Shown piece after piece: positions 24,709 to 33,358 of a stretch of DNA of 41,076 nucleotides (positions within the stretch are counted from its first letter, which is position 1; each line of letters starts with the position of its first letter). The stretch spans positions 1-41,076 of the forward strand of contig NZ_QTPP01000059.1 of NCBI RefSeq assembly GCF_003853415.1, in the 5' to 3' direction. Below the pieces are notes generated by a model. It was not told the origin of the DNA, made no database searches, and saw only the letters and a list, made by a program, of their open reading frames with translations. The stretch is from Burkholderia sp. Bp9142 (lineage in GTDB: Bacteria > Pseudomonadota > Gammaproteobacteria > Burkholderiales > Burkholderiaceae). A program made the translations under genes and the position numbers.

Positions 24709-27009
24709 TTACTCGACTTCGACCGTCTCTTCGTTCGGCTTGTGCGGCGGATTCGCCAGCTTGTCGAACGACAACTGCACCTTGTCGTTTTCGTCGACGT
24801 CGACCGTCACATGCCCGCCGTTGACGAGCTTGCCGAACAGCAGTTCGTCGGCCAGCGCGCGACGGATCGTGTCCTGGATCAGCCGCTGCATCGGCCGCGC
24901 GCCCATCAGCGGGTCGAAGCCGTGCTTCGCGAGATGCTTGCGCAACGCGTCGGTAAAGAGCGCGTCGACCTTCTTCTCGTGCAGCTGCTCCTCGAGCTGG
25001 ATCAGGAACTTGTCGACCACGCGCATGATGATTTCCTCATCGAGCGAGCGGAAGCTGATGATCGAATCCAGGCGGTTGCGGAACTCCGGCGTGAACAGGC
25101 GCTTGATGTCGGTCATCTCGTCGCCCGTCTCGCGGCGCGTCGTGAAGCCGATCGTCGCCTTCTGCATCGACTCGGCGCCCGCGTTCGTCGTCATGATGAT
25201 GATGACGTTGCGGAAATCCGCCTTGCGGCCGTTGTTGTCGGTCAGCGTGCCGTGGTCCATCACCTGCAGCAGCACGTTGAAGATGTCCGGATGCGCCTTC
25301 TCGATTTCGTCGAGCAGCAGCACGCAGTGCGGCTTCTTCGTGACGGCTTCGGTCAGGAGGCCGCCCTGGTCGAACCCGACATAACCCGGCGGCGCGCCGA
25401 TCAGGCGGCTCACCGCGTGACGCTCCATGTATTCCGACATGTCGAAGCGGATCAGCTCGATGCCGAGCGTGAACGCGAGCTGGCGCGCCACTTCGGTCTT
25501 GCCGACGCCCGTCGGGCCGGAGAACAGGAACGCGCCGATCGGCTTGTCCATCTTGCCGAGGCCCGCGCGCGCCATCTTGATCGATGCGGCGAGCGCGTCG
25601 ATCGCCGGATCCTGGCCGAACACGACGCTCTTCAGGTCGCGATCGAGCGTCTGCAGCTTGCTGCGATCGTCCTGCGACACGCTCTGCGCCGGCACGCGCG
25701 CGATCTTCGAGATGATTTCCTCGATCTCGCTCTTGCCGATCGTCTTCTTCTGCTTCGACTTCGGCAGGATGCGCTGGGCCGCGCCCGCTTCGTCGATCAC
25801 GTCGATCGCCTTGTCCGGCAGGTGACGGTCGGTGATGAAGCGCGCCGACAGTTCGGCCGCGGCCGAGAGTGCGCCCGACGAATACTTGACGCCGTGATGC
25901 TCCTCGAAGCGCGACTTCAGCCCGCGCAGGATCGCGACCGTCTGCTCGACGGTCGGCTCCGTCACGTCGACCTTCTGGAAGCGCCGCGACAGCGCCGCGT
26001 CCTTCTCGAAGATGCCGCGATACTCGGTGAAGGTGGTCGCGCCGATGCACTTGAGCGTGCCCGACGACAGCGCCGGCTTCAGCAGGTTCGACGCATCGAG
26101 CGTGCCGCCCGATGCGGCGCCCGCGCCGATCAGCGTATGGATCTCGTCGATGAACAGGATCGCGTGCGGACGCTCCTTCAGCTCCTTCAGCACCGTCTTC
26201 AGACGCTGCTCGAAGTCGCCGCGATACTTGGTGCCCGCGAGCAGCGCGCCCATGTCGAGCGAATACACCTGCGCGTTCGCGAGGATGTCCGGCACTTCGC
26301 CGCGCGTGATGCGATAGGCGAGCCCTTCCGCGATCGCGGTCTTGCCGACGCCGGCCTCGCCGACGAGCAGCGGATTGTTCTTGCGGCGGCGGCACAGCAC
26401 CTGGACGACGCGCTCGACCTCCGGCTCGCGCCCGATCAGCGGATCGATGCGGCCGTCCTTCGCCATCTGGTTCAGGTTCTGCGTGAACTGCGCGAGCGGG
26501 GTTTCCTTCTGCGCGTTCGCGTCCTCGCTTTCCGCGTTGGCGTCGGTCGACTTCGCGGCTTCGCCGCCGTTCGTCTTCGCGATGCCGTGCGAAATGAAGT
26601 TCACGACGTCCAGGCGCGTGACGCCCTGCTGCTGCAGGTAATAGACCGCGTGCGAATCCTTCTCGCCGAAGATCGCGACCAGCACGTTCGCGCCGGTCAC
26701 TTCCTTCTTGCCGTTCGACGTCGACTGGACGTGCATGATCGCGCGCTGGATCACGCGCTGGAAACCGAGCGTCGGCTGGGTATCGACATCGTCGGTGCCC
26801 GGGACGGTCGGTGTGTTGTCGTGGATGAAATTGCGCAGGTTCTGACGCAAGTCCTCGATGTTGGCCGCACACGCGCGCAACACCTCGGCTGCCGTCGGAT
26901 TATCCAGCAGGGCCAGCAGCAGATGCTCGACCGTAATGAACTCATGGCGCGCCTGGCGTGCTTCCATGAACGCCATGTGCAGGCTGACTTCCAATTCCTG
27001 GGCAATCAT
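24709..27009 (-). CDS. clpA: ATP-dependent Clp protease ATP-binding subunit ClpA
   Basis: AAA+ unfoldase that feeds substrates to ClpP and receives N-degron substrates from ClpS. 766 residues. The N-terminal double-repeat domain starts MIAQELEVSLHMAFMEARQA. The D1 ATPase has GEAGVGKTAIAEGLA and the Walker B sequence ILFIDEIHTLIGAG. D2 has GPTGVGKTEVARQLA and VLLLDEIEKAHPDIFN. The ClpP-docking IGF tripeptide is in KATIGFTTRRETGDE. It ends in an acidic tail (NEETVEVE). The start at 27009 has GGAGGAAGC upstream and overlaps the clpS stop as ATGA. Confidence 0.97.
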   Translation of the reverse strand: MIAQELEVSLHMAFMEARQARHEFITVEHLLLALLDNPTAAEVLRACAANIEDLRQNLRNFIHDNTPTVPGTDDVDTQPTLGFQRVIQRAIMHVQSTSNGKKEVTGANVLVAIFGEKDSHAVYYLQQQGVTRLDVVNFISHGIAKTNGGEAAKSTDANAESEDANAQKETPLAQFTQNLNQMAKDGRIDPLIGREPEVERVVQVLCRRRKNNPLLVGEAGVGKTAIAEGLAYRITRGEVPDILANAQVYSLDMGALLAGTKYRGDFEQRLKTVLKELKERPHAILFIDEIHTLIGAGAASGGTLDASNLLKPALSSGTLKCIGATTFTEYRGIFEKDAALSRRFQKVDVTEPTVEQTVAILRGLKSRFEEHHGVKYSSGALSAAAELSARFITDRHLPDKAIDVIDEAGAAQRILPKSKQKKTIGKSEIEEIISKIARVPAQSVSQDDRSKLQTLDRDLKSVVFGQDPAIDALAASIKMARAGLGKMDKPIGAFLFSGPTGVGKTEVARQLAFTLGIELIRFDMSEYMERHAVSRLIGAPPGYVGFDQGGLLTEAVTKKPHCVLLLDEIEKAHPDIFNVLLQVMDHGTLTDNNGRKADFRNVIIIMTTNAGAESMQKATIGFTTRRETGDEMTDIKRLFTPEFRNRLDSIISFRSLDEEIIMRVVDKFLIQLEEQLHEKKVDALFTDALRKHLAKHGFDPLMGARPMQRLIQDTIRRALADELLFGKLVNGGHVTVDVDENDKVQLSFDKLANPPHKPNEETVEVE

Positions 27010-27320
27010 GCTTCCTCCATCACGCACTGCAGCGGATGCCCGGCCTGCCGCGCATGGGTAACGACTTGCTCAACCTTGGTCGACGCGATGTCCCGCGTAT
27101 AGACCCCACAAACCCCTCGCCCTTCGCGATGGACCTTCAGCATGATCTGCGTGGCCGTCTCGCGATCCTTCTTGAAATACTCCTGTACGACCATCACGAC
27201 GAACTCCATCGGCGTGAAGTCGTCGTTCAGCAGCACCACCTTGTACATCGAAGGCGGCTTGAGCTTCTGCTGCTTGCGTTCCAGGACGGTGCTGTCCTGC
27301 TTGTCCGGGATAATCGCCAT
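27006..27320 (-). CDS. clpS: ATP-dependent Clp protease adaptor ClpS
   Basis: Adaptor that recognises N-end-rule residues and delivers them to ClpA. 104 residues with the conserved core LKPPSMYKVVLLNDDFTPME, which includes the substrate-binding Asn-Asp-Asp, and HREGRGVCGVYTRDIA. The N-terminal extension that contacts ClpA is short. The stop overlaps the clpA ATG by four bases. There is no Shine-Dalgarno sequence before the ATG; a TAGAAT box ends six bases upstream of it. Confidence 0.97.
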   Translation of the reverse strand: MAIIPDKQDSTVLERKQQKLKPPSMYKVVLLNDDFTPMEFVVMVVQEYFKKDRETATQIMLKVHREGRGVCGVYTRDIASTKVEQVVTHARQAGHPLQCVMEEA

Positions 27321-27326
27321 ACACCC

Positions 27327-27354
27327 ATTCTAAACAACTCGGACAGGCCCGCAA
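27327..27354 (-). promoter_or_regulatory. Candidate promoter giving a leaderless clpS mRNA
   Basis: On the minus strand TTGCGG, a 16-bp spacer, then TAGAAT (27332-27327). The first base of the clpS ATG is seven bases beyond the -10 box, which is the usual transcription start position. Confidence 0.45.
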
Positions 27355-27429
27355 TCCTGCCATTACCCGACCGACCGGCCGGCGCCCTCCCTGGTTCCCG
27401 ACGACCCGCGATCGTCTTCGTGCCATAGG

Positions 27430-27453
27430 AAAGCCGGCTGCGGTGCCGGCTTT
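27430..27453. other. Isolated hairpin in the clpS-csp intergenic region
   Basis: The stretch 27333-27686 between the clpS promoter and the cold-shock promoter holds no convincing gene. Its one clear structure is a 9-bp perfect stem AAAGCCGGC / GCCGGCTTT with loop TGCGGT. It looks like a terminator but has no gene in front of it and only three T bases. Confidence 0.5.
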
Positions 27454-27686
27454 CACGCGTGGCGCGGAACACGAACCGTCAGGGGGAAACCGCACCGGAC
27501 CGTCGCATTCGCATCCAGTATCCCACAAGCCGGGACGACTCGATCGCGTGTCACTCGAGCCTGGTATATGAACCGATTATGCGACTTTTCAAGTCCGCGC
27601 GCTCGGCGGCATGCTGCACAGCAAAGCCGGAAAAACCCTGAAAATGGGTTCTTTACAACGGCCCTCCAACCGTCTAAAAATTCCGC

Positions 27687-27715
27687 TTGACACTCAAATA
27701 AAGAGCGCCAACAAT
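27687..27715 (+). promoter_or_regulatory. Promoter of the cold-shock gene
   Basis: Perfect -35 TTGACA (27687-27692), a 17-bp spacer and -10 AACAAT (27710-27715). The start would be near 27722, leaving a leader of about 147 nt before the ATG. Long leaders of this kind fold as temperature-responsive elements in cspA-type genes; here that is inference. Confidence 0.7.
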
Positions 27716-27868
27716 CAAGCTGGCACTTTTTTCAACTCGCCGGTCGGCGAAATGAAAGAGGCCGAAGGTGAGCTTGTGAGGGGGGAACGGCTGTATTTTC
27801 CGGTCGTTTAGCTTTTCGAGCGTGCTCGTGGTAAGTAGCAGCGACTGTGTGACAGGGGAAGTAGGAAA

Positions 27869-28072
27869 ATGGCAACTGGTATCGTTAAGTGGTTCAACGA
27901 CGCGAAGGGCTTCGGTTTCATCACTCCCGACGAGGGCGGTGAAGATCTGTTTGCGCACTTCTCGGCCATCAACATGCAGGGCTTCAAGACCCTGAAGGAA
28001 GGCCAGAAGGTGAGCTTCGAGGTCGTTCAAGGGCCGAAGGGCAAACAAGCGTCGAACATCCAGGCCGCGTAA
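27869..28072 (+). CDS. cspA: Cold-shock domain protein (CspA family)
   Basis: Single-domain RNA chaperone of 67 residues starting MATGIVKWFNDAKGFGFITP. RNP1 is KGFGFI and RNP2 is DLFAHFS. It ends GPKGKQASNIQAA, typical of beta-proteobacterial Csp. Several Csp paralogues usually exist, so the exact symbol is tentative. Ribosome binding site GGGGAAGTAGGAAA. It has its own promoter and terminator and is monocistronic. Confidence 0.95.
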   Translation: MATGIVKWFNDAKGFGFITPDEGGEDLFAHFSAINMQGFKTLKEGQKVSFEVVQGPKGKQASNIQAA

Positions 28073-28091
28073 AGGCACCGGATATCGGACG

Positions 28092-28125
28092 AAGAAACCC
28101 GGCATTACGCCGGGTTTCTTTTTTT
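28092..28125 (+). terminator. Rho-independent terminator of the cold-shock gene
   Basis: Stem GAAACCCGGC (28094-28103) and GCCGGGTTTC (28109-28118) with loop ATTAC, then a T-run, about 20 bp after the stop. Confidence 0.9.
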
Positions 28126-28250
28126 CAGGCCGGCCACTCGTTAATTCGATTGGCCGGCCTTTTCGTTCAATCCCGATAATTGAACACGCATTGTCCTGTC
28201 GCACGCGCAGATCGAATGCCGCCATACGCGTGAAACATATTCGATACTCG

Positions 28251-29858
28251 TCACACGACCTTCAGCGTGCCCATCATGCCGAGATCCTCGTGTTCGAGAA
28301 TATGGCAGTGAAACATACGCTCGCCGGGCATGTCTTGCGTGACGAGGATCGTCACGGTCTCGCCGCTGCGCACGTTCACGGTATCGCGCCACGCGCGGAA
28401 CGGCTCGCTCGTGCGCGTGCCGTCCGATGCGCGCTCGATCACCTGGAATTGCGTGCCGTGCAAATGGAACGGGTGATCCATGTCGGTGGCGTTGCGGATC
28501 GCCCAGCGCTCGATTTCGCCGCGGCGGCTCGTCAGCGTCGCACGGTGCGGTGCATAGGTCGCGCCGTTGATCGTGAAGCGCATCCCGGCCGGACGGCCAT
28601 GCGCCGGGCCGTTCATCATCGCGTCCATGTCCATCTCTTCGCCGAACGCGACGTCCTTGTGCGCGACCGGCTCGCCGAGCGCCAGTACCGCGCGCAGCGT
28701 CGCCGGCAGCGCACGGGCGGCGGCCGGTGCGAACGCGATGTCGGCCAGCGGCAGCGCCGGATCGGGCGGCAGGCTGCCGTGGCCGTCGTCATGCGACATC
28801 GCCATCTTGCGACGGTCGTATTCGGCCGCCTGCAACACGGCGCGTGACGCGCGGTCGCCGGCGCGCACCAGCAGTTCCGCGCGCTCGCCCGGCGCGAGCA
28901 GCAGCGACGTCACGCGGCGCGGCGCATCGAACAGCCCGCCATCCGTGCCGACATGCTCGAACGCGCGGCCGTCGTCGAACGCCACGCGCAGGTAGCGCGC
29001 GCTGCACGCATTCCACACGCGCCAGCGCTCGTCACTCGCGACGTCGATTCGCGGCCGGCGCGCACCGTTGACCAGCACGAACTGGCCTTCGCGGCCGTTC
29101 ATCCAGTCCATCATGTCGTTCGGAGGAATCGTGCCGTCGCGCGCGAGCTTCAGGTCGGACACGAACAGGTTGCGCTCGGGCCAGCCGGCGAGCGGATCGT
29201 CGGCGGCACGCACGACGAACGGGCCGGCCAGCCCGCGGAACACCTGCTCGGCGGTCATCATGTGCGGATGCGGGTGATACCAGTAGGTGCCGGCACTCCC
29301 CTTCGGCAGCGTGAAGCGGTACACGCGCGACGCGCCCGGCGCGACGGGGGCGGACGGGTTGCCGTCCTGGTCGGGCGGCACCGGCAGGCCGTGCCAGTGG
29401 ATCGTCGACGGTTGCGGCAGCTTGTTCACGAAGCGGATTTCGACCGTGTCGCCCTCGCGTACGTCGATCAGCGGGCCCACCACCGGCCCCTGCGTGCCTG
29501 CGCCGAACTGCCAGAACGTCGTCGGACGCGCACCGTGCAGCATCGGACGCGCGACCGGCTGCGCGACCAGCGTCGCGCGGAACGTGCCGGGCTCGCGGCT
29601 TTCGTTCGCGAGCGTGCGCAGCGACGCGAGCGGCGCGCCGGCCGGCAGCGCATCGGCCGCCGCGAGTGCGGCCGGCGCCGGCTTCGTGTGCTGCGTGTGG
29701 CCCGCCATCCCTGACATGCCCGACATGCCGGGCATGTCGTCCATCTGATCCATGCCTGCCATGCCCGCGTGTCCGGCATGCTGCGCCCAGGCGGTGCGCG
29801 CCAACAGCGATGCGGCCGCGACGCCGACGGCGCGGGACAGGAAGGTTCTCCGTATCAT
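28251..29858 (-). CDS. Tat-exported multicopper oxidase
   Basis: Periplasmic multicopper oxidase, 535 residues, probably for copper tolerance (CopA/CueO-like cuprous oxidase). The signal peptide MIRRTFLSRAVGVAAASLLA then RTAWA has a twin-arginine motif (RRTFL). The mature N-terminus is Met/His/Gly-rich (HAGHAGMAGMDQMDDMPGMS), a likely copper-binding segment. The four copper-ligand motifs are present: HWHG near residue 152, HPHPH near 194, HPFHLHG near 459 and HCHILEHEDLGMM near 515. The start at 29858 has GAGGAACG upstream; the longer open frame is not used. No copper-efflux partner gene lies next to it in this window. Confidence 0.93.
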   Translation of the reverse strand: MIRRTFLSRAVGVAAASLLARTAWAQHAGHAGMAGMDQMDDMPGMSGMSGMAGHTQHTKPAPAALAAADALPAGAPLASLRTLANESREPGTFRATLVAQPVARPMLHGARPTTFWQFGAGTQGPVVGPLIDVREGDTVEIRFVNKLPQPSTIHWHGLPVPPDQDGNPSAPVAPGASRVYRFTLPKGSAGTYWYHPHPHMMTAEQVFRGLAGPFVVRAADDPLAGWPERNLFVSDLKLARDGTIPPNDMMDWMNGREGQFVLVNGARRPRIDVASDERWRVWNACSARYLRVAFDDGRAFEHVGTDGGLFDAPRRVTSLLLAPGERAELLVRAGDRASRAVLQAAEYDRRKMAMSHDDGHGSLPPDPALPLADIAFAPAAARALPATLRAVLALGEPVAHKDVAFGEEMDMDAMMNGPAHGRPAGMRFTINGATYAPHRATLTSRRGEIERWAIRNATDMDHPFHLHGTQFQVIERASDGTRTSEPFRAWRDTVNVRSGETVTILVTQDMPGERMFHCHILEHEDLGMMGTLKVV

Positions 29859-30231
29859 CAATCGTTCCTCGTTATTCGTGCTGCGTCGCGCGGCCGTCGC
29901 GACACCCGCGCCGGCCAGTGCGGAAGCGCCCGCGCGCGACGCGAAACCTGATGCCCGCGTCATCATAACCGCAGCCCGCGACCGAAGCGCCGCGGCATCG
30001 CGCGAGCGGCGATACGCCGCAGTGCGTGGCCGGGCCCGACGGCCCGGGCACCGTTCGCGCGGCATTTTCGATCATCGTCCGATACCGCAACCCCCGCTGC
30101 ATTCACCGCCGGCCGCCCCGGTCCGCGACCTTCGCCACCCGCTTTCGCCACGCCCGATCGAGGCAATTCGCACCCGCCGTTCGTCCCGACAGCCGCACGC
30201 CACGCGCGTTCGATGCATGAACCCGTCAATT

Positions 30232-30330
30232 TTTCACGATGTGGAACAAGTCTCTGCGTTATAAAAATTCGTGGTGCACGGCACAAATTCGCTGTTTCGC
30301 GATGCCAAAAATCGTTCCGCAATACAAAAC
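30232..30330. promoter_or_regulatory. AT-rich region with three similar palindromes (possible IclR-type operators)
   Basis: The stretch 29859-30551 between the multicopper oxidase and the 74-residue gene has no convincing gene. Its middle is visibly AT-rich. Three related inverted repeats occur: TTTCAC-GAT-GTGGAA (30232-30246), TTTCGC-GAT-GCCAAA (30295-30309) and GTTCCGC-AAT-ACAAAAC (30314-30330). They share the TTYCRC-n3-GYGGAA pattern often bound by IclR-family regulators. Centres are about 63 and 20 bp apart, so they lie on roughly the same face of the helix. TATAAA at 30260-30265 may be a -10 box. Confidence 0.35.
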
Positions 30331-30551
30331 TACTGAAATAACACATTGTTTTTAAACACGAATTTTTGTTTCGAGAAAGCGTTCTACGCGCACCATCGGG
30401 CGCGGCCGCGGACGTAGACTTTGTTCCATGGACTGACGCTTCGCCACGACGTTCGATACGGACCTCGGCGCAAGCAACCAGTCGGGCCACAGCCGGACGA
30501 GCCGGCGGGCGGCACAACAGAATCGCTTGTCATCAGAAAGGGAGAACGGAA

Positions 30552-30776
30552 ATGAAGGGATTTCGCTTTGGTTCAGCGCTCGGGTCGTTCTACATCCTGC
30601 CGGCAAACGGTGGCTGGGAAGCGACGTTCGGCAACGCTTTGCTCGGCGCGTTCTCGTGCCCGGAAGTCGCGGCCGACCGCATCTCCCGCGGCGACTGCGA
30701 GCAGCCGTCCGAACTGGACACGGCCACGCTCGAAGTGCCGGACGAAATCGCCGAATGGGAAATCGTTCACGTCTGA
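30552..30776 (+). CDS. Small conserved-looking hypothetical protein (74 residues)
   Basis: Unrecognised function. A strong ribosome binding site (AAAGGGAGAACGGAA) precedes MKGFRFGSALGSFYILPANG, and a terminator follows directly, both of which support a real gene. The sequence is balanced and globular, with GGWEATFGNALLGAFSC early and an acidic C-terminal half (TLEVPDEIAEWEIVHV). It has two cysteines and no signal peptide or membrane span. The open frame extends upstream, but only this start has a Shine-Dalgarno sequence. Confidence 0.75.
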   Translation: MKGFRFGSALGSFYILPANGGWEATFGNALLGAFSCPEVAADRISRGDCEQPSELDTATLEVPDEIAEWEIVHV

Positions 30777-30793
30777 ATGGCACGCCTGCAACG

Positions 30794-30822
30794 AAAAACG
30801 CCCCGGGCGACCGGGGCGTTTT
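30794..30822. terminator. Bidirectional terminator between the 74-residue gene and monomeric idh
   Basis: Stem AAAACGCCCCGG and CCGGGGCGTTTT around GCGA, flanked by A and T tracts. It serves the converging genes on both sides. Confidence 0.85.
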
Positions 30823-30911
30823 CATGTTCGGCGCAACGGCGAGCCGCCGGGCCCGCCGCATCGGCTGCTGCCGCTGCCGCTGCCGTGGCGCGCGCGCTGG
30901 CGCGGCCGGCG

Positions 30912-33140
30912 TCAGGCGACGGCGTCGACGATGCCGTTCAGCGTTGCGCTCGGGCGCATCGCCTGGCTCGTCAGCTCGACGTTCGGACGGTAATAGCCAC
31001 CGATCGCCTGCGCGTTGCCCTGCGCGGCCGACAGTTCTTCCAGGATGCGCGCTTCGCTGTCGGACAGCGACTTCGCGACGCCTTCGAACTGCGCCTTCAG
31101 CGCGGCATCGTCGGTCTGCTCGGCCAGCGCCTGCGCCCAGTACAGGCACAGGTAGAAGTGGCTGCCGCGGTTGTCGAGGCCGCCGACCTTGCGTGCGGGC
31201 GACTTGTTCTCGTCCAGGAACTTGCCGGTCGCCTGGTCGAGCGTCTTCGCGAGCACGAGCGCCTTCGGGTTCTGGTACGCATTGCCGAGATGTTCGAGCG
31301 ACGCGGCCAGCGCGAGGAATTCGCCAAGCGAATCCCAGCGCAGGAAGCCTTCCTCGACGAACTGCTGCACGTGCTTCGGTGCCGAGCCGCCCGCGCCCGT
31401 TTCGAACATCCCGCCGCCTGCCATCAGCGGCACGATCGACAGCATCTTCGCGCTGGTGCCGAGTTCCATGATCGGGAACAGGTCGGTCAGGTAGTCGCGC
31501 AGCACGTTGCCCGTGACCGAGATCGTGTCCTTGCCCGCGCGGATGCGCTCGAGCGAGAAGCGCGTCGCGTCGACCGGGGTCATGACGCGAATGTCGAGGC
31601 CGTTCGTGTCGTGATCCTTCAGGTAGCGTTCGACCTTCGCGATGATCTGCGCATCGTGCGCACGTGCCGGGTCGAGCCAGAACACGGCCGGCGCGCCGGT
31701 CGCGCGGGCGCGGTTCACCGCGAGCTTGACCCAGTCCTGCACCGGCGCGTCCTTCGTCTGGCACATGCGCCAGATGTCGCCCGACTCGACCGCGTGCTCG
31801 AGCAGCACGTTGCCGGCTTCGTCGGTGACGCGCACGACGCCGTCGGCCGGGATCAGGAACGTCTTGTCGTGCGAACCGTATTCCTCAGCCGCCTGCGCCA
31901 TCAGGCCGACGTTCGGCACGCTGCCCATCGTGACCGGATCGAGTGCGCCGTGCTGCTTGCAGTCCTCGATCACGGCCTGGTAGACGCCCGCGTAGCAGCG
32001 GTCCGGAATCACGGCCTTCGCGTCGTACAGTTCGCCGTCCGGCCCCCACATGCAGCCCGACTCGCGGATCATCGCCGGCATCGATGCGTCGACGATCACG
32101 TCGCTCGGCACATGCAGGTTCGTGATGCCCTTGTCCGAGTTGACCATCGCGAGACGCGGACGCGCTGCGTATTCAGCCTTGACGTCGGCTTCGATCGCTT
32201 CGCGCGTGTCGGCCGGCAGGTCCTTCAGGCGCGCGTACAGGTCGCCGATCCCGTTGTTCGGGTTGAAGCCGGCCTGCGCCAGCACGTCCGCGTGCTTCTC
32301 GAGCGCGTCGCGGTAGAACACCGACACGAAGTGACCGAACAGGATCGGGTCCGAGACCTTCATCATGGTCGCCTTCAGGTGCACCGAGAACAGCACGTCC
32401 TGCGCCTTCGCGTCGGCGATCTGCGCTTCGATGAAGCTGCGCAGCGCCTTGCGGCTCATCACCGATGCGTCGATGACCTCACCGGCCTTCACGGCCGTCT
32501 TTTCCTTCAGCACCTGCTTCGCGCCGTCGGCCGTCGTGAGTTCGATCTTCACGCTGCCGGCCTCGGCGATCAGCGCCGACTTTTCGCTGCCGTAGAAGTC
32601 GCCCTCGCTCATGTGCGCGACGTGCGCCTTCGACGTGGCCTTCCAGGCGCCCATCTTGTGCGGGTGCTTGCGTGCGTAGTTCTTGACCGACAGCGGCGCG
32701 CGGCGGTCGGAGTTGCCTTCGCGCAGCACCGGGTTCACCGCGCTGCCCTTGATCTTGTCGTAGCGGGCCTTGACGGCCTTCTCTTCGTCGCTCGACGGCT
32801 CTTCCGGATACGCCGGCAGCTGGTAGCCCTGCGCCTGCAGCTCGGCGATCGCGGCCTTGAGCTGCGGCACCGAAGCGCTGATGTTCGGCAGCTTGATGAT
32901 GTTCGCTTCCGGCTTCAGCGTGAGCTGGCCCAGTTCGGCCAGATCGTCGGAACCCTTCTGCTCCGGCGGCAGGACGTCGGCGAATGCCGCGATGATGCGG
33001 CCGGCGAGCGAGATGTCGCGCGTTTCGACGGCGACGCCCGACGAGCGCGTGAAGGCCTTGACGATCGGCAGCAGCGAATAGGTCGCGAGCGCAGGCGCTT
33101 CGTCGGTGAGGGTGTAGATGATCTTGGGCGAAGTGGACAT
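30912..33140 (-). CDS. NADP-dependent isocitrate dehydrogenase, monomeric type
   Basis: TCA-cycle enzyme converting isocitrate to 2-oxoglutarate with NADPH formation. The 742-residue length and the segments IIYTLTDEAPALATYSLLPI, PNISASVPQLKAAIAELQ, EGNSDRRAPLSVKNYARKHP and NRGSHFYLCLYWAQALA are those of the large monomeric IDH (Azotobacter/Vibrio IDH-II type), unrelated in size to the dimeric enzyme. The ATG at 33140 (MSTSPK) is preferred to an in-frame TTG nine bases upstream. It lies downstream of icd on the same strand, separated by 282 bp that include three hairpins, so it probably has its own promoter. Confidence 0.96.
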   Translation of the reverse strand: MSTSPKIIYTLTDEAPALATYSLLPIVKAFTRSSGVAVETRDISLAGRIIAAFADVLPPEQKGSDDLAELGQLTLKPEANIIKLPNISASVPQLKAAIAELQAQGYQLPAYPEEPSSDEEKAVKARYDKIKGSAVNPVLREGNSDRRAPLSVKNYARKHPHKMGAWKATSKAHVAHMSEGDFYGSEKSALIAEAGSVKIELTTADGAKQVLKEKTAVKAGEVIDASVMSRKALRSFIEAQIADAKAQDVLFSVHLKATMMKVSDPILFGHFVSVFYRDALEKHADVLAQAGFNPNNGIGDLYARLKDLPADTREAIEADVKAEYAARPRLAMVNSDKGITNLHVPSDVIVDASMPAMIRESGCMWGPDGELYDAKAVIPDRCYAGVYQAVIEDCKQHGALDPVTMGSVPNVGLMAQAAEEYGSHDKTFLIPADGVVRVTDEAGNVLLEHAVESGDIWRMCQTKDAPVQDWVKLAVNRARATGAPAVFWLDPARAHDAQIIAKVERYLKDHDTNGLDIRVMTPVDATRFSLERIRAGKDTISVTGNVLRDYLTDLFPIMELGTSAKMLSIVPLMAGGGMFETGAGGSAPKHVQQFVEEGFLRWDSLGEFLALAASLEHLGNAYQNPKALVLAKTLDQATGKFLDENKSPARKVGGLDNRGSHFYLCLYWAQALAEQTDDAALKAQFEGVAKSLSDSEARILEELSAAQGNAQAIGGYYRPNVELTSQAMRPSATLNGIVDAVA

Positions 33141-33358
33141 GGTGGTCAAAGCATTGCTACGTGATTGTTGAACTGAGGAGCGCCGGCGGTAACCGGCGGG
33201 GAGCGACCGGGTGGATCGCGAAAGGGGCGCGCCGGCTCAGCCGGGCGGTGGTGTTGCGAGGGCCGTCATGTTCTACCTTGCAGGGCATGCAGGCCGCATC
33301 GCGGCGCCGCGGCCCGCATGCCGGGCCGCCCTGCCAACAAACCTGCCATCCACGAAAC

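Noticed and set aside
29872..30517. Minus-strand open frames upstream of the multicopper oxidase (76 and 184 codons)
   Set aside because: They are Arg/Ala/Gly-rich, lack ribosome binding sites, and one crosses the AT-rich regulatory region. They look like by-products of high G+C.
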